From Trichopria drosophilae (Eukaryota > Arthropoda > Insecta > Hymenoptera > Diapriidae), in NCBI GenBank assembly GCA_030407085.1, contig CM059582.1:19821501-19885500 (forward strand): a stretch of DNA of 64,000 nucleotides, in the 5' to 3' direction. The number at the start of each line of letters is the position of its first letter. Position 1 is the stretch's first letter. The notes below the pieces were generated by a model. The model saw only the letters and a program-made list of their open reading frames with translations. It had not been told where the DNA came from and did not search any database. The position numbers and the translations under genes are program-made. This document shows positions 44,380-55,719 of this stretch, one piece after another.

Positions 44380-47300
44380 TGTATTATATATTTTTTTTAG
44401 TTCCACTTAGCTCAAGTAATATATATATTTATGTATATAACAAAAATATATAAATATCCATTATAATAATTAAAATTAAGTAACATTTTTTCAATCCAAA
44501 CTTCATATTTCCCTATGTATTTTTCAAATTTAATGCATTAAAGTTAAAGAGAAATGCAACGTTCAAATTGGTGTCTTTACTCGTTTGCTAACAGACAATT
44601 TCTTCATTTATTTTAGATCTATAAACTGAATCCCTGGCAAAAACGAAACCTCAATCTGAAAATAGATTCTCAATTTTGTCTACCAAAACTAGATATCACT
44701 CTAGCGACTTCGCTACTGAATGGACAAGTGGCAATACCTTTCAAATCTAAAATTAAAAAGTTGGTAATTCTATATTATGTATCGGGATTGGAAATCCCCC
44801 AAAAATAAGCATATGAGTAAGTCAATAATAAAACACGACTAGGATTCATGAAGAAAGGATGACAAATACTGAAATTCACAATTTGGAAGCAAACGATTCT
44901 AAAGGATAGCATTTTTCAATCACCAATTTAGTTTAACAATTTTTTTGGTATGATCTTAGGAAAAATAAAAAATGCAAAGGTCTGCACGAAGCGAAGATAG
45001 ACCTAACATAAAGCCAAAAGAAATTAGCTCCCCAAATAGCCTCTTAAAAAGTAATTCCAGTGCTATTTTCTTATATACTTATAAAATATTATTTAAATGG
45101 TCTTAGTTATAATACCTTATAAAAAGAACTTTAAATGAAGTCTTACTTCCTTGTCACTCATAAAAGTAGACTTTAAAAGGATATCGTTACGATGGCCAAC
45201 AAATAGACCTGAGCACTTTGATGTCATCTTCTTCTAGGTTCTTAGCACTTTTGTATAATTACAGTTTTTGAAAAAAAGGTTGATTTTATCTCTACTATCG
45301 AATTGATAAAAAGTAGACAAGCATATTGAAGAAATTAATAATAGGAATGTTTCCGGATGTATTCGGTTACCATATTAATAGGGATGTTAAAAAATACAAA
45401 ATAAACGTTTCGTCCTTGAATGCGCGTAGAACTTTTTAGTAAGATTCAACATCATTCATCCTTATACGTCAGACAAAAATCAAAAGTTATGAACAAATTA
45501 TTAGCTTCGCTCGAGCGTCAAACTCCACCCGTGCGTGAAACACCTACTTTGCACACCTGTATCGTGATGTACTATTTTGGGCTTCACACAAACCAGGTTT
45601 ATGTCCTTCTTTTGGAACATGTCACCTTTCCATGAATCTTCTTATTCCATTTCTCTTATAGTATACTGAACATTAAGGGATAGTCGTAGACATTTGTTAA
45701 GGATGTTGCAAGTACGAGGTATGCGTTAGGATACAGTATGGAGTTCCAGTGATTTGATTTGATACCATTTATGATTGTCTTGGACATTAAGGTCCGTGGA
45801 CAAATCACAGTTGACAAAAGCGTTACAAAAATAGCTTGAAAACTTAACTAAACTTAATTTCAAATCTAAATAGTCCCCCTCGATGGTGGACCATTGCTGC
45901 AAGTCGCTGTTTTGTACAAACAAAAGTATTAAAGTTAACGCATAGTCATTCAAAAATAAACCGTCAATTTGTATGAATGCTAACACGGTTTAAGGCGATT
46001 CATGGTGCACTGGAAGCAAGACCTTTTCAAGTTTCCGAATACTTACCCTATTGATTCATATGAGGTGTCTTGTAAGACAATTGCCATAAAAGACATTGGA
46101 ACTAAGTTCAAGACTAAGGAAGTTTAAGATTGGTTTAGCAATTGACATATATGGGCATTATTCTAGAACTTTTAAACTTTGAGGTTGAAGAAAATTTCAT
46201 TTTTTTTAGGCACATTCATGAAATTAATTTTATTGGCTTTAGAATTGATCAAATGACAGGAAAAACCTTGCGTGACTCATTTATACACATTGTATTTTTT
46301 TTTTAATGTAACATGTTACGATACTCGTAAAATTAGTTTTTAGTTTTGTAACGTTTAATATACATAAAAAATTCAGTTCTTTTGCTTATGGCCTAATTTT
46401 TAGAAGCTAGTATATAAAATTAAACGTCTAGTTAATAGGTATTCAAATTCAAAATAATGGATTAAATATGGCGGACTATTTTTACAAAATTTCTTTGATT
46501 TTTATAAAATTTGATATGTTAGGGTTTTTGAGGCCACTGATTACAAATCTAAAGTCAGTTTTCATTAAAATTTGAAATCCAAATACATGATTTAACATTA
46601 AGGATACTAAAAAATTAAAACGATTTGTAAAGAATAATCATTTTATTATTGTCAAAAGTGTGTTTTTTGTTGTATTAAAAAAACACAAAAGTTATAAATA
46701 CTTTAATAACATAGGAGAAAAGATCACAATGATTCCAAAGTACTTAGAAGCTAAATTGTAGATGTGCCATTAAATAATTTGATTTTTCAAAGTGAGTTTC
46801 GCTTGGAAATTTAAAGTTTGACGTGGTCGCATTTTTTATGTGTGGGTGGCACACATTCGGGCAAAGGCTCAAATTACTTCTTATCATATAGGTAATGTAC
46901 CCCTGTTGTGTGGTTTCTTAAAAACCAATGTGAAAAAAATTATCTAAGGTTGATTGCTAAATTGTCAACTTTAAAAAAAAGTTATCTCGCAAGTTTGAAG
47001 GTATATAATTTTGTTACTCAGTGAGGCACATGATTAAGTTAAGGATTTTTCATTTGTTTACATCCCCAAATACTTCCACAAAAAACCACAGACCATTAAA
47101 AAAAAGGTGCAAAAAGTTTCAGTGTTAAAACTGAAAAAATGTAGTGAGTGTCGCGCACCAAAAACAGGCAAATTCACTACTTTTATTTACTCTCATTGTT
47201 TTCTACATATCTGTAATTAGTAATAAACACTTATTACATGTAAAACGATCAAAAATTTGTTGATCTGTCGTGTTGCAAAGTTATATTTAAAATTTTTAAG

Positions 47301-47960
47301 GTATCATAATGAGCGACAACATAAAGTTTAAAAATTCTAGAACAATGCCCATATATCATTATTAACAAGACTATCACCAAAACCAAGATTAATGCTCAGA
47401 CTATCTCTGCACTACTATTGCTATTGCTCAAAATACAGTCCGATATCTTCGTTTTGCTGTCTTAATGTTTCTTGACCTTGAATGTAATTGTTAAGGTTAC
47501 ATCAGTGGGCACATATTGATTTCTTAAATAATAACGCATATTTTTTATCAACCCTCTAGGTGACTTTCAATGATTTCCATATTTGTTCCTCGGTCTGGAT
47601 AACAGAACCGATCAAACGATGGAATATTCATTATTGACCTCCGACCTAACATTTTATTTTCTCTAGGGAGAATAAAGTGTTTTATTTGCTCGTTTACGTT
47701 ACTATATCATAACGACCAACTTACGTTTCTTTATACAGACATGAATACGACCTATTTTCGTACGAAGCTTATAAAATATTTAATATCTACATCTACCTCC
47801 CCTCTATCCTAGTGATGCACTTAGTTTTATATTTATTTTTAAATACTTTCTCCTCTTCAAATTTATTATTCTCCTTCACCTTCTTTACATCTCGGCTACT
47901 CCCAAGGTCTACTTATTGACCAAGTAAAGAAATCCATTTCGCTTTAGCTTCAAAAAAGGA
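44380..47960. other. AT-rich DNA with two isolated repeat fragments
   Basis: GGGCTTCACACAAACCAGGTTT at about 45582-45604 (written as GGGCTTCACACAA then ACCAGGTTT) is a relative of the 21.2-21.4 kb cluster. ATTAAATATGGCGGACTA near 46460 is a lone word of the GGCGGA family, with a trailing GATTACAAATCT phrase. No gene is recognised. Confidence 0.45.
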
Positions 47961-47969
47961 TTTTGATTA

Positions 47970-48640
47970 TAAATTGTTTCGAAAAAAATTGTATTCCGCC
48001 GCAGACCACTGAACCAATGAACCAATTAATGTTTGTTCGCACGTTCGCCGATAACATCTGTAACCTACATCGTTGCGAATTCGGGGAAGGAGCGCGCATG
48101 ATTTAACACTTGCCAATAAAAATGCATTTTGCCGGCAATGAGTCGGCACGCGCGCGCGCATACATTTGCATATTGGTGCAAGGGAGAACGTTGGTGCATT
48201 ATTATTGTTTCCCGGTGGCCGCGACCAACGCGACGACAACGATGCGGGCCGATAATTGACGTTCGAACTGTAACGTACAATATTTAGCCGATCGAACGTG
48301 ATACACATACACGCCGAAGCTCTAATTAAAACGTCGTTGGCGAAGCAATCGAAAATTTCGATTGTGTTCGCGCCTCTCTCCCTAACGTTATATGTTTCCT
48401 TCGCTCCTCCACCCCCGCGTTGAACGCAAATGTGCCTCGCTTGCCATTCTCCCGATTAAACTTATAGTCGCTCGATAATTGTTTCGATTGAACGAACAAC
48501 GATCGTATATTTTGCGCGCGTCAAATGGCTTTGCACGTATAAAGTTGCCAACTATACGATTAACGTAATTATTCGGGACCAACGGAGTTTGAAAGCTAAA
48601 TTCATTTGCTCGTGTTTATGACTGCGACGCGACGGTGACG
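47970..48640. promoter_or_regulatory. CpG-rich island 5
   Basis: A CpG-rich stretch with CACGCGCGCGC near 48150 and the octamer-like ATTTGCAT near 48164. Overlapping frames in several phases (best 113 codons, minus) show no domain. The flanks return to AT-rich DNA on both sides. Candidate conserved non-coding or promoter sequence. Confidence 0.35.
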
Positions 48641-48649
48641 GGTGTTTTT

Positions 48650-49145
48650 TTTATCTCCACAGTCCACCGATATTGTACCAGTCGTAAATGGTTTCATGTT
48701 TTTGCTATTTATTAATACCCTTCGAAATTGATTTTGACCTTTTTTACTTTTGGAATGGAAGTCCTGAAACTTTTGTCAAAGGATCTGTACGTTGGTGATG
48801 TCTTTAGTAAAGAACAGGACATTAGTCAAGACTGCAATCCACAGAAATAAAAAAATGCACATTTGAATTTGGAGGAAGAATGCAATTAATATTGGAGATG
48901 AAATAAATACCACATTCCTTGCTGCCGATCTTGTATTCGCCAACATTTTTAGCTAATCGGTTAGGTAATTGGTTAATTGCAACTACCCATACGACATTTC
49001 AGCTCATGAATCCTGTCCTGAAACCAAAATAAAATATTCATCCTTTGAAACCAATCTTAGTTACCAATCATTTTTCAAATCAAGGACAGTCCAAGGTCAG
49101 GAGTCACAGCCCTCATAATAAAACAACTTGTTCTTCCAAATCGTA
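48650..49145. other. AT-rich DNA, nothing recognised
   Basis: No coding, repeat or RNA signal. Confidence 0.5.
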
Positions 49146-49149
49146 TTGG

Positions 49150-49845
49150 TACTAAACACCAAGTAAAAAGAGAAAAAAAAGGAACCCGTGTTTGGTTTCT
49201 GAAGGAAAGCACACCAGTGATATTTCTATTATGACTGTATATCGAACTGTACAAATTTCCAGTCTTTCATGAATGGTTTTTTGTTTTTGTTGTACCCAAC
49301 TAGGAGTTGGGAGGTATGTGCAGGCCTTACGATTTATAGTGGATTCCGAACCACTTCTTTTAGTTGCCGTGATTATGTTTTCTTCAAAAATGAAAAATGT
49401 TAACAAAAATTATTTCTTTTGGTTTCCTCTTTCAGAGAGGTAGTTTAATTCTACTATTACTAAATTCTTATATCTATTTTATTTACAATTTTTACTATTT
49501 ACAATCTTAAAAATTCTGCATTTCTTCTTGTAGTGAGGACATGGTTTAGTTAGGCTCCAATTTCCCTATTATTTCTGAGCACATCTTTTCATCTAACAGT
49601 TCCTTTGCCAAACGGGTAAAGGTTTCATATTTTTCCCTATCCTTGAGGATATTGGATAGAATGATTTCTGTTTCGTTAATTTCTTGTAGATATTCTTTTC
49701 TTATATCTATGTATTTATGGCATTCTATAAGTGTAGGTTTTGATGTATTTTTTTGGACACATGAGCATAACTGTGGTTGTATCTATTCCAATGTAGTATT
49801 TTGAGTGCTTAAAATTACCATTTCCTTGAGGAACTGGTTTAGCTA
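49150..49845 (-). pseudogene. LINE (R1/Jockey/I-type) ORF2 C-terminus and 3' UTR, 5'-truncated
   Basis: On the minus strand, an open frame from 49782 to the stop at 49546-49548 reads PQLCSCVQKNTSKPTLIECH, then KYIDIRKEYL and an acidic helix ending KLEPN. The C-x-C...[LI]-I-E-C-x-K-Y...R arrangement is the C-terminal zinc-knuckle-like motif of insect non-LTR ORF2 proteins. Just upstream, in a shifted frame, QGNGNFKHSKYYIGIDTT corresponds to the usual TGHG.F..YL...G segment, so one frameshift lies near 49770. Below the stop, about 400 bases to 49150 look like a 3' UTR, including GTGGTTCGGAATCCAC and an AACTAGGAGTT-type hairpin. Reverse transcriptase and endonuclease are missing, as is usual for 5'-truncated copies. 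The 84-codon frame at 49152-49406 lies in the UTR. Confidence 0.7.
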
Positions 49846-49849
49846 TTTA

Positions 49850-50060
49850 TTCGGATCCATTTATATGTTAGTCTCACACAAAGTTAAAAAAAATGCGGTT
49901 GTCCATGTATATCTTCTGAAGGAAGAATACCCCTCCCTCCACCGCTTTTCAGCACATCAGAGAATATGTCCATATGACCTTGAAGAGTCAGGAGGTATAT
50001 CTATGTGTGCAGGCCCTACAGTTTAAAGTGGGTTCCGAACCACTGTTAATCTTGCTAAGA
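49850..50060 (-). mobile_element. Second LINE 3' UTR fragment of the same family
   Basis: AGTGGTTCGGAACCCACT, GTAGGGCCTGCACACAT and ACCTCCTGACTC on the minus strand match, in order and orientation, GTGGTTCGGAATCCAC, GTAAGGCCTGCACATACC and CTCCCAACTCC in the 3' UTR at 49310-49362. It is a diverged 3' fragment lying directly upstream (in the minus sense) of the first copy. The 73-codon plus-strand frame here is a by-product. Confidence 0.6.
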
Positions 50061-50340
50061 CTGTTGTTAGTTCCAACACAAGTAAAACTGCAGGAAAAGA
50101 TGCTAATACAGAATGCACATTGTATTATTAAATAAAGCAGAAGTTTCCTGTTGAGTAATCGACATCAACTGTCCAGCATTATCAAACGATGTTCTGAAAC
50201 GGTCATCCTCCATAGAAATCTTGAACTTCATTGCTCTACTTAAACGGGTACTAGTGAACCGCATTGTAAGACAGCACATTGTTATCGTTTATATAACTGT
50301 CGCCGATTTGGGCCGAGTTCCGAATTGTTATATATAGATT

Positions 50341-50417
50341 CCCAAACAACACAATCAATCCCGGCAAGTCCTGAGGAGCTCCTGATTACATCATGAGGCT
50401 GGCTTGTGTTGTTTGGG
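50341..50417. mobile_element. 77-bp foldback element with perfect 14-bp termini
   Basis: CCCAAACAACACAA at 50341-50354 is the exact reverse complement of 50404-50417, and the interior contains GAGGAGCTCCT, itself palindromic. The size and structure fit a deletion derivative of a DNA transposon or a transposon-like hairpin. No target duplication is clear (flanks AGATT and ATGAA). Confidence 0.7.
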
Positions 50418-50793
50418 ATGAAAATTCGGAATCTGCAACATGAGTTAAATAGAGACAATGAAACAAAAAGATACCTTACACTGAAGAATCGATATACTCA
50501 TCGTGTTATATTATACTTTAGAAACCATGTGAAGATTAGCATGTTCAAAGTCTGCTTGGTAACGTCAATATTTTCGGTCACGAATAGTCTTAACACGAAT
50601 TAGGTAAATATCTCTAGTCTAGCCCGAGGGTACTGCATATTAACATGTCCAGTAAATGGCTAGCACATTCCTGATAGGGATGTCAATAGAAATAGCAGAA
50701 TTCATCCGAAATACGTTCCGTACTAAATTTCAGCCAGGTTGATTTGAATGTCCACTTAAAGAATGGGAGCTACTAAAATATAACAGAGAATTT

Positions 50794-50922
50794 TCAGTGA
50801 CATGATGAGTTTTTTACATCACATGGATTTAGTTTCTCAGTCGGAATATAGAAAATTACTTTCCCATTAGGTCTCAAACCAACAATTTTCTTTCGGCTCT
50901 TGTGTCTTGTAGGTAAACAAAT
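50794..50922 (-). pseudogene. Possible DDE transposase scrap (Harbinger/DDE_Tnp_4-like)
   Basis: A 42-codon minus-strand run between stops reads HKSRKKIVGLRPNGKVIFYI followed by PTEKLNPCDVKN. It resembles the K..[LV]G[IL].P.G.[IV].F[VY]........D..I stretch between the second and third catalytic residues of DDE_Tnp_4/Harbinger-type transposases, with CD where SD is usual. Stops interrupt it on both sides and no termini are recognised. A chance match is possible at this length. Confidence 0.25.
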
Positions 50923-50929
50923 CTAGAGT

Positions 50930-52015
50930 CCTTTTTTTGCTTATTATACGGATAAACACGAACAGACATATGTCTGAATGATCTAAAAATAGCGCTAATC
51001 CAGGCATACTATTAATATTTCAGGGATATATATGTCTAATTATTAAAGTAATTTTTTTGTTGTGTACTATATTAGATACTTCAAGTCATTTCCGTCCTGA
51101 CCATAGTGAACTGCAAAGTAGTCATTGAAATTAGCAATAAGCTGACAACGGCTTATGTTCGATTTATTGTCTGTGGGTTCACTGACCTTCGTTCCATCAT
51201 CTTCCAATTTACAGCACAGATACTTCATCATCCGATGTATTGATACATATAGCATCCGCTCTCCTTCATTCTCCACGAGGCCATCTGCTATACAAAATTT
51301 AGCATATGTTCAATCTATAATATAGTCAGTAATCATACGCTGGGTGGAAACCAAAAGCTTAAACATAGAGCAATTCATGTCAGAAGATAATGCATGTTTC
51401 TTATTGGACATCACTACTGAAAAAGTCGGTGGACATAACTACAAATATATAATTGTTCACAACAAACATTCCGAAGAAATAAAACGCTTAAAACAATATC
51501 GGCTGAGAGAATTATATCGTTCATTTCATCAGGCTTTGAGTTTCTATTGTTGTGATTTACCATTTCGAAGTACATATGAGGTTAGCAATAAGTACTCGGT
51601 TATATGCCTTATTACCATTAGAAAGTTGTTCTAAAACAATGATTTTTAATCCAACAAATTTGCTGCTCATTAAACCTACACCCGTTTGTCGGTATAAATT
51701 TAATTTCTTTATAACCATAAACTTACAACACATAAATGAATTACCGCATTAATTGTGCCCATAGGCGATGATTATTATTCTCCCGTGCATCCACTCTTTG
51801 TCATCAGGATTCACAAAGACTTAATAAAGCAATTACAATTGGATACTCTAATTGCGAGTAAATGGAAACTGGGACAGAATTGACAGAGCGCAAGTACGTA
51901 CATACATAATAGAGGTCGCTGACAGTTTATTACAACTGGTCATTTGCCGGCGCGTTTCTGAAAAATAACGCATCAGGCATTTTTCTCCTCAAACAATGAA
52001 TAGCAAGCAGAGTTT
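50930..52015. other. AT-rich DNA with unassigned open frames
   Basis: A 69-codon minus-strand frame (51067-51276, extendable upstream) and a 96-codon plus-strand frame (51344-51634) have fairly protein-like composition but match nothing I know. The minus-strand frame lies 140 bases upstream of the possible transposase scrap on the same strand and could belong to the same dead element. Confidence 0.3.
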
Positions 52016-52019
52016 ATAA

Positions 52020-52330
52020 AAGAGCCTTGTGTAACGTGTAATCGAGCATCGCAACAATAGGGCCGTTGCGAATCCTTGGCGGAAGAGGCATCACGCAACG
52101 TTCGCTTGCGTGAAAGTTTATATTCGAAAGAGCAACGTTAGCGAAACTTATTGCGTATCATCAGCTATCAAAAAATACCCACCGCAGATATACCACGGAG
52201 GCGTCGATAAATGCCGGTCTGTGTTGCGTCACGTTTCGAGAGATGCTGTCAGCGTGAAAGTGAAACGAGCTAGACAACCGGAGAACTGCTGAGAGCACAA
52301 TAGTCCGGACAAAGATTGTAGCTCGAGGAG
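52020..52330. other. Small CpG-richer patch
   Basis: CpG-rich compared with its flanks. No domain in the 60-codon plus-strand frame and no structured RNA recognised. Confidence 0.3.
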
Positions 52331-52699
52331 AAAAATTGTATCGAAATTACTATAATTTTATTGCTACGAGATAGCGTGAATGTGCAGTTTATTTATTTAG
52401 TAAAATGCACCGTTCGATAAAATGATTTAGAAATTTATTATGCTGATGCTCATGATGATAGTCGTACCTAATGCTTAATGAGACATTTCTTGATAGAGCC
52501 AATTTTTTTCTATTTCGTTTCTACTTTGTTAAAAATTTCAGACATACCTTTTTATCACAATTGCGAAATTGGATTTTTCAAAATTTCGACTCCAAAATAG
52601 TGGACGCCATCTTCAATGGGTTGAGTATTGAAACTGAACAAAATTTGATTATATTCAAGACACAATTAATCAGAGTAATAGTATGTACTAATTTTCTTC

Positions 52700-53430
52700 T
52701 AACTAGCATTGTTTAAAAAAACACATTTGCAAAGTTTGTTTTCTTGATAACAGTATGATTTCGATAAATATCCCTAGAGATACTATTTCTTGCCAAGTTT
52801 GGTAGGAATACAATAATATTATAAAATTCAGAAATTTACAGAAGGCGTCTGCCATTTTGGAATCGCCATATTGTATTTCATAAATATTACAATAAATTCA
52901 TAACTGAACCCCAAAACACTGAGATTCAAAAAATATGAGTACAATAAAGCAAAATATATTTGTTAATTTTTAACCATTTATGAACGATATTTTTAATTCC
53001 TTAAATTTTTTTTAATTAGTCTATCAACAAAAATGTTTCCCTTTTGATTTTAACCTTTGATCAAACACTTTTCTTTAAACAGAAAGCGGCTGAACTCTGT
53101 TACAATTACCGGATCGGATTTCGTCTAAACAAGCAACATTTTACTTGCTGGTCCGCCAATTTGGAACCGCTTTTTTGAATCTTGAAAATCTGATGACAGA
53201 TTCGTAATCAACGATTCCAAAAACCTCAGACTATTAAGTTTGAACTCAATTCAGCAAAAATTTTCTTTAGACATTCTTTCTTTAAAAAAAAATACTGCAT
53301 TTATTTTTTATTGTTTATCATTATCAAAAAATAAACATAGTAACTATGAAAGACATTCAATTATCTACATTTTTTAAAAACATGACCAGAGAAAGTATTA
53401 CTATTATTAACAAAATTGAAACCTGCAAAA
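52700..53430 (+). repeat. Segmental duplicate A
   Basis: It begins near CATTGTTTAAAAAAA-ACATTTGC and includes AAGGCGTCTGCCATTTTGGAAT and CTGATGACAGATTCGTAATC, then TTTATCATTATCA and ACATAGTAACTATGAAAGA. The same words occur in order in duplicate B at 53715-54345. Two GGCGGA-family words lie inside it. The copies differ by point changes and by about 130 bases missing from B. Confidence 0.8.
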
Positions 53431-53514
53431 ATAATTTGTTAAACAACTTTTATTAACGATTTTTTTTCGCCATTAAATAATTCTTTTAAAATTAATCAAT
53501 TTGAAAGAGTGATG

Positions 53515-53665
53515 CTTAATTTTTTTTGAGAACGAGATTCTCTACAACTTTACCGTACGATTTTTGCAAATTTCTGAAGCAAACATTAAACATCTCTATT
53601 TATTTTAAAAAATCATACTTTTGACAATATCTGAATAATTTTAGTGATCAGGTAAAAAATTTGCA
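53515..53665 (+). repeat. GAGATTCTCT repeat, copy 1
   Basis: TTTTTTGAGAACGAGATTCTCT, then GATTTTTGCAAATTTCTGA, ACATCTCTATT and ATAATTTTAGTGATC match 55563-55710 in order and orientation. It lies between segmental duplicates A and B. Confidence 0.75.
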
Positions 53666-53714
53666 AAAATCCATCTAACTAGTTTTGTTTCCTTTAAAAA
53701 AAAATGATTTTTCT

Positions 53715-54345
53715 AAGTAACATTGTTTAAAAAAATACATTTGCTAAATAAATGATGTGTCGCAAAACATAGAAATTTGCGCATTTGTGTTTTTGAAAAC
53801 AATATGATTTCGATGAATATCCTTAAAGACACTTTTTTTTGCCAAGTTTAGTAGGAATGCAATAATATTTTTTCTAATTATAAAATTCAGAAATTTAGAG
53901 AAGGCGTCTGTCATTTTGGAATCATCATATTTTATACTCGTATTTCATAAAAATTACCAAAAATTCATAACTGAAACCCAAAATACTGAGGGCCAAAAAA
54001 TATGAGTATAATAAACAAAAATATATCAATTCCTCAGTACTGAATTTCAAACTTTTGTCATTGGTCCATGAGTAAATATGTTTCCCTTTTTTTTTTGAAT
54101 CTTAAAAATCTGATGACAGATTCGTAATCAACGACCCCAAATTTGAGTTTTCACTTAATTGTGTAAAGATTTTCTTTCGACATTCTTTAAACAAAAAAAA
54201 TACTCCATTTTATTTTATTATTTATCATTATCATAAAATAAACATAATAATTATGAAAGAAATTCAAGAATCTACATTTTTTTTTAAAAATACCTTGCGA
54301 AGTAAGGAAGCAGAGATTTTCAACAAAATCATAGTATATTTACAT
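53715..54345 (+). repeat. Segmental duplicate B
   Basis: Second copy of 52700-53430 in the same orientation, starting about 1.0 kb further on. It lacks the portion corresponding to about 53040-53170 and carries extra T-rich insertions. Confidence 0.8.
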
Positions 54346-54349
54346 CAAC

Positions 54350-55560
54350 AATACAAAATTTTAAAATAAAATACACAATTTTCATATCCTTTTTTATCAT
54401 TTTAATTTTTAAATATTCACCTTCATTGCACCTTATTTTAGTATCACTAATGTAAGATTTTCAATTTCTTTTGTTTTTTGCTTCTTGTTGAACTTTCGTT
54501 CTGTATCCATTCTGTTTTTAGTTCTTCGCGTGTCACATTACACATTTTCAAATTGGAAACAAAACAAATTAATGAAGAATAACTTCCTTCATCCAATTAA
54601 TAAAAAAAAATTAATAAAGAGGATGTTTAACTTCAAACATATTATATTGATCATTTAGCATCTTTGCCATCTGCCAACAAAAACTGTAATCATTTTTTTG
54701 TAATATAATTAACAGATTTAGTAAATTCGCATGTTTGTATTTTGCATATAAAAAAGTTGACTTCTGCAGAAGAAAGTGGCTAATAAACTAGAATTGAAGA
54801 CTCATTTTAGCAATCCTGATTAAATTATTTGCGACAAAGGGCAAGTATCCACGCAAGATAAATAGAACGATTGAACCGAACGATGATTTCAATTATTAGT
54901 AATCGATCTATAGAAAACCCAGAAAAAATACATAAATATATAAATCTCGTCCAATAACTTATAAACTCGATGAATTATTGATGACTCCTTTTGAGTTACT
55001 TTTTAATACTAAAATAAAAAGTTAGAATGATCTTTGATTATACGAACTTTTAGAAGAAGAAATGAGATCCATATTTACTTAAACAAAGAACATTTTTGTC
55101 AGAATTTAAAAAATCAAGTTGCCAAATTTTGTAATGAGAATTTTAAAACTTACGCACCAAGGTAAATGTGTATAGGGTCGAAGATTTAATCACTATTAAA
55201 AGAGCTTAGTCTGCACCAGATTAGAAACTAAAATCTAAATTCTTGGGCCCTTGTAAGATGAAACGCATTAAATTAAATGATACATATATATGACGTTCAC
55301 GGAGTTGGTTTTTATGAAGGTCTGATAACGACCCTCCACTTGTGCAGAATTTATTAAACCAAGGGTATCAAACAATTTACTGCTTGAGTGAAGCATTTCT
55401 AATTCGTTGTGTTCCTATAATTTGGAAATTTGTAATGTAAGACTCGTGAAGAATTGAAGAAAAAAATGGTAAAGGAGAGATTTGAGTTGTAATGTAGCAA
55501 GAAATGGGGTAATGAAAAAAATTTTGTTTCGCCAGTTAAATTAATAAACTTTTTAAAATG
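54350..55560. other. AT-rich DNA, nothing recognised
   Basis: No gene or repeat family is recognised. Confidence 0.5.
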
Positions 55561-55562
55561 AG

Positions 55563-55710
55563 ATGTTTTTTTTTGAGAAGGAGATTCTCTTCAACTCTAC
55601 CGTAAGATTTTTGCAAATTTCTGATGCTAACATGAAACATCTCTATTAAAAAAAAATCATACGTTTCACAATATATGAATAATTTTAGTGATCGAATAAA
55701 AAATTCATTC
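55563..55710 (+). repeat. GAGATTCTCT repeat, copy 2
   Basis: Copy of 53515-53665, about 2.05 kb downstream in the same orientation, with scattered substitutions. Confidence 0.75.
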
Positions 55711-55719
55711 GGCAAAGTT

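Noticed and set aside
51344..51634. 96-codon plus-strand frame with protein-like composition
   Set aside because: The start is a GTG, no family is recognised, and the length is within chance for 64 kb of AT-rich DNA.
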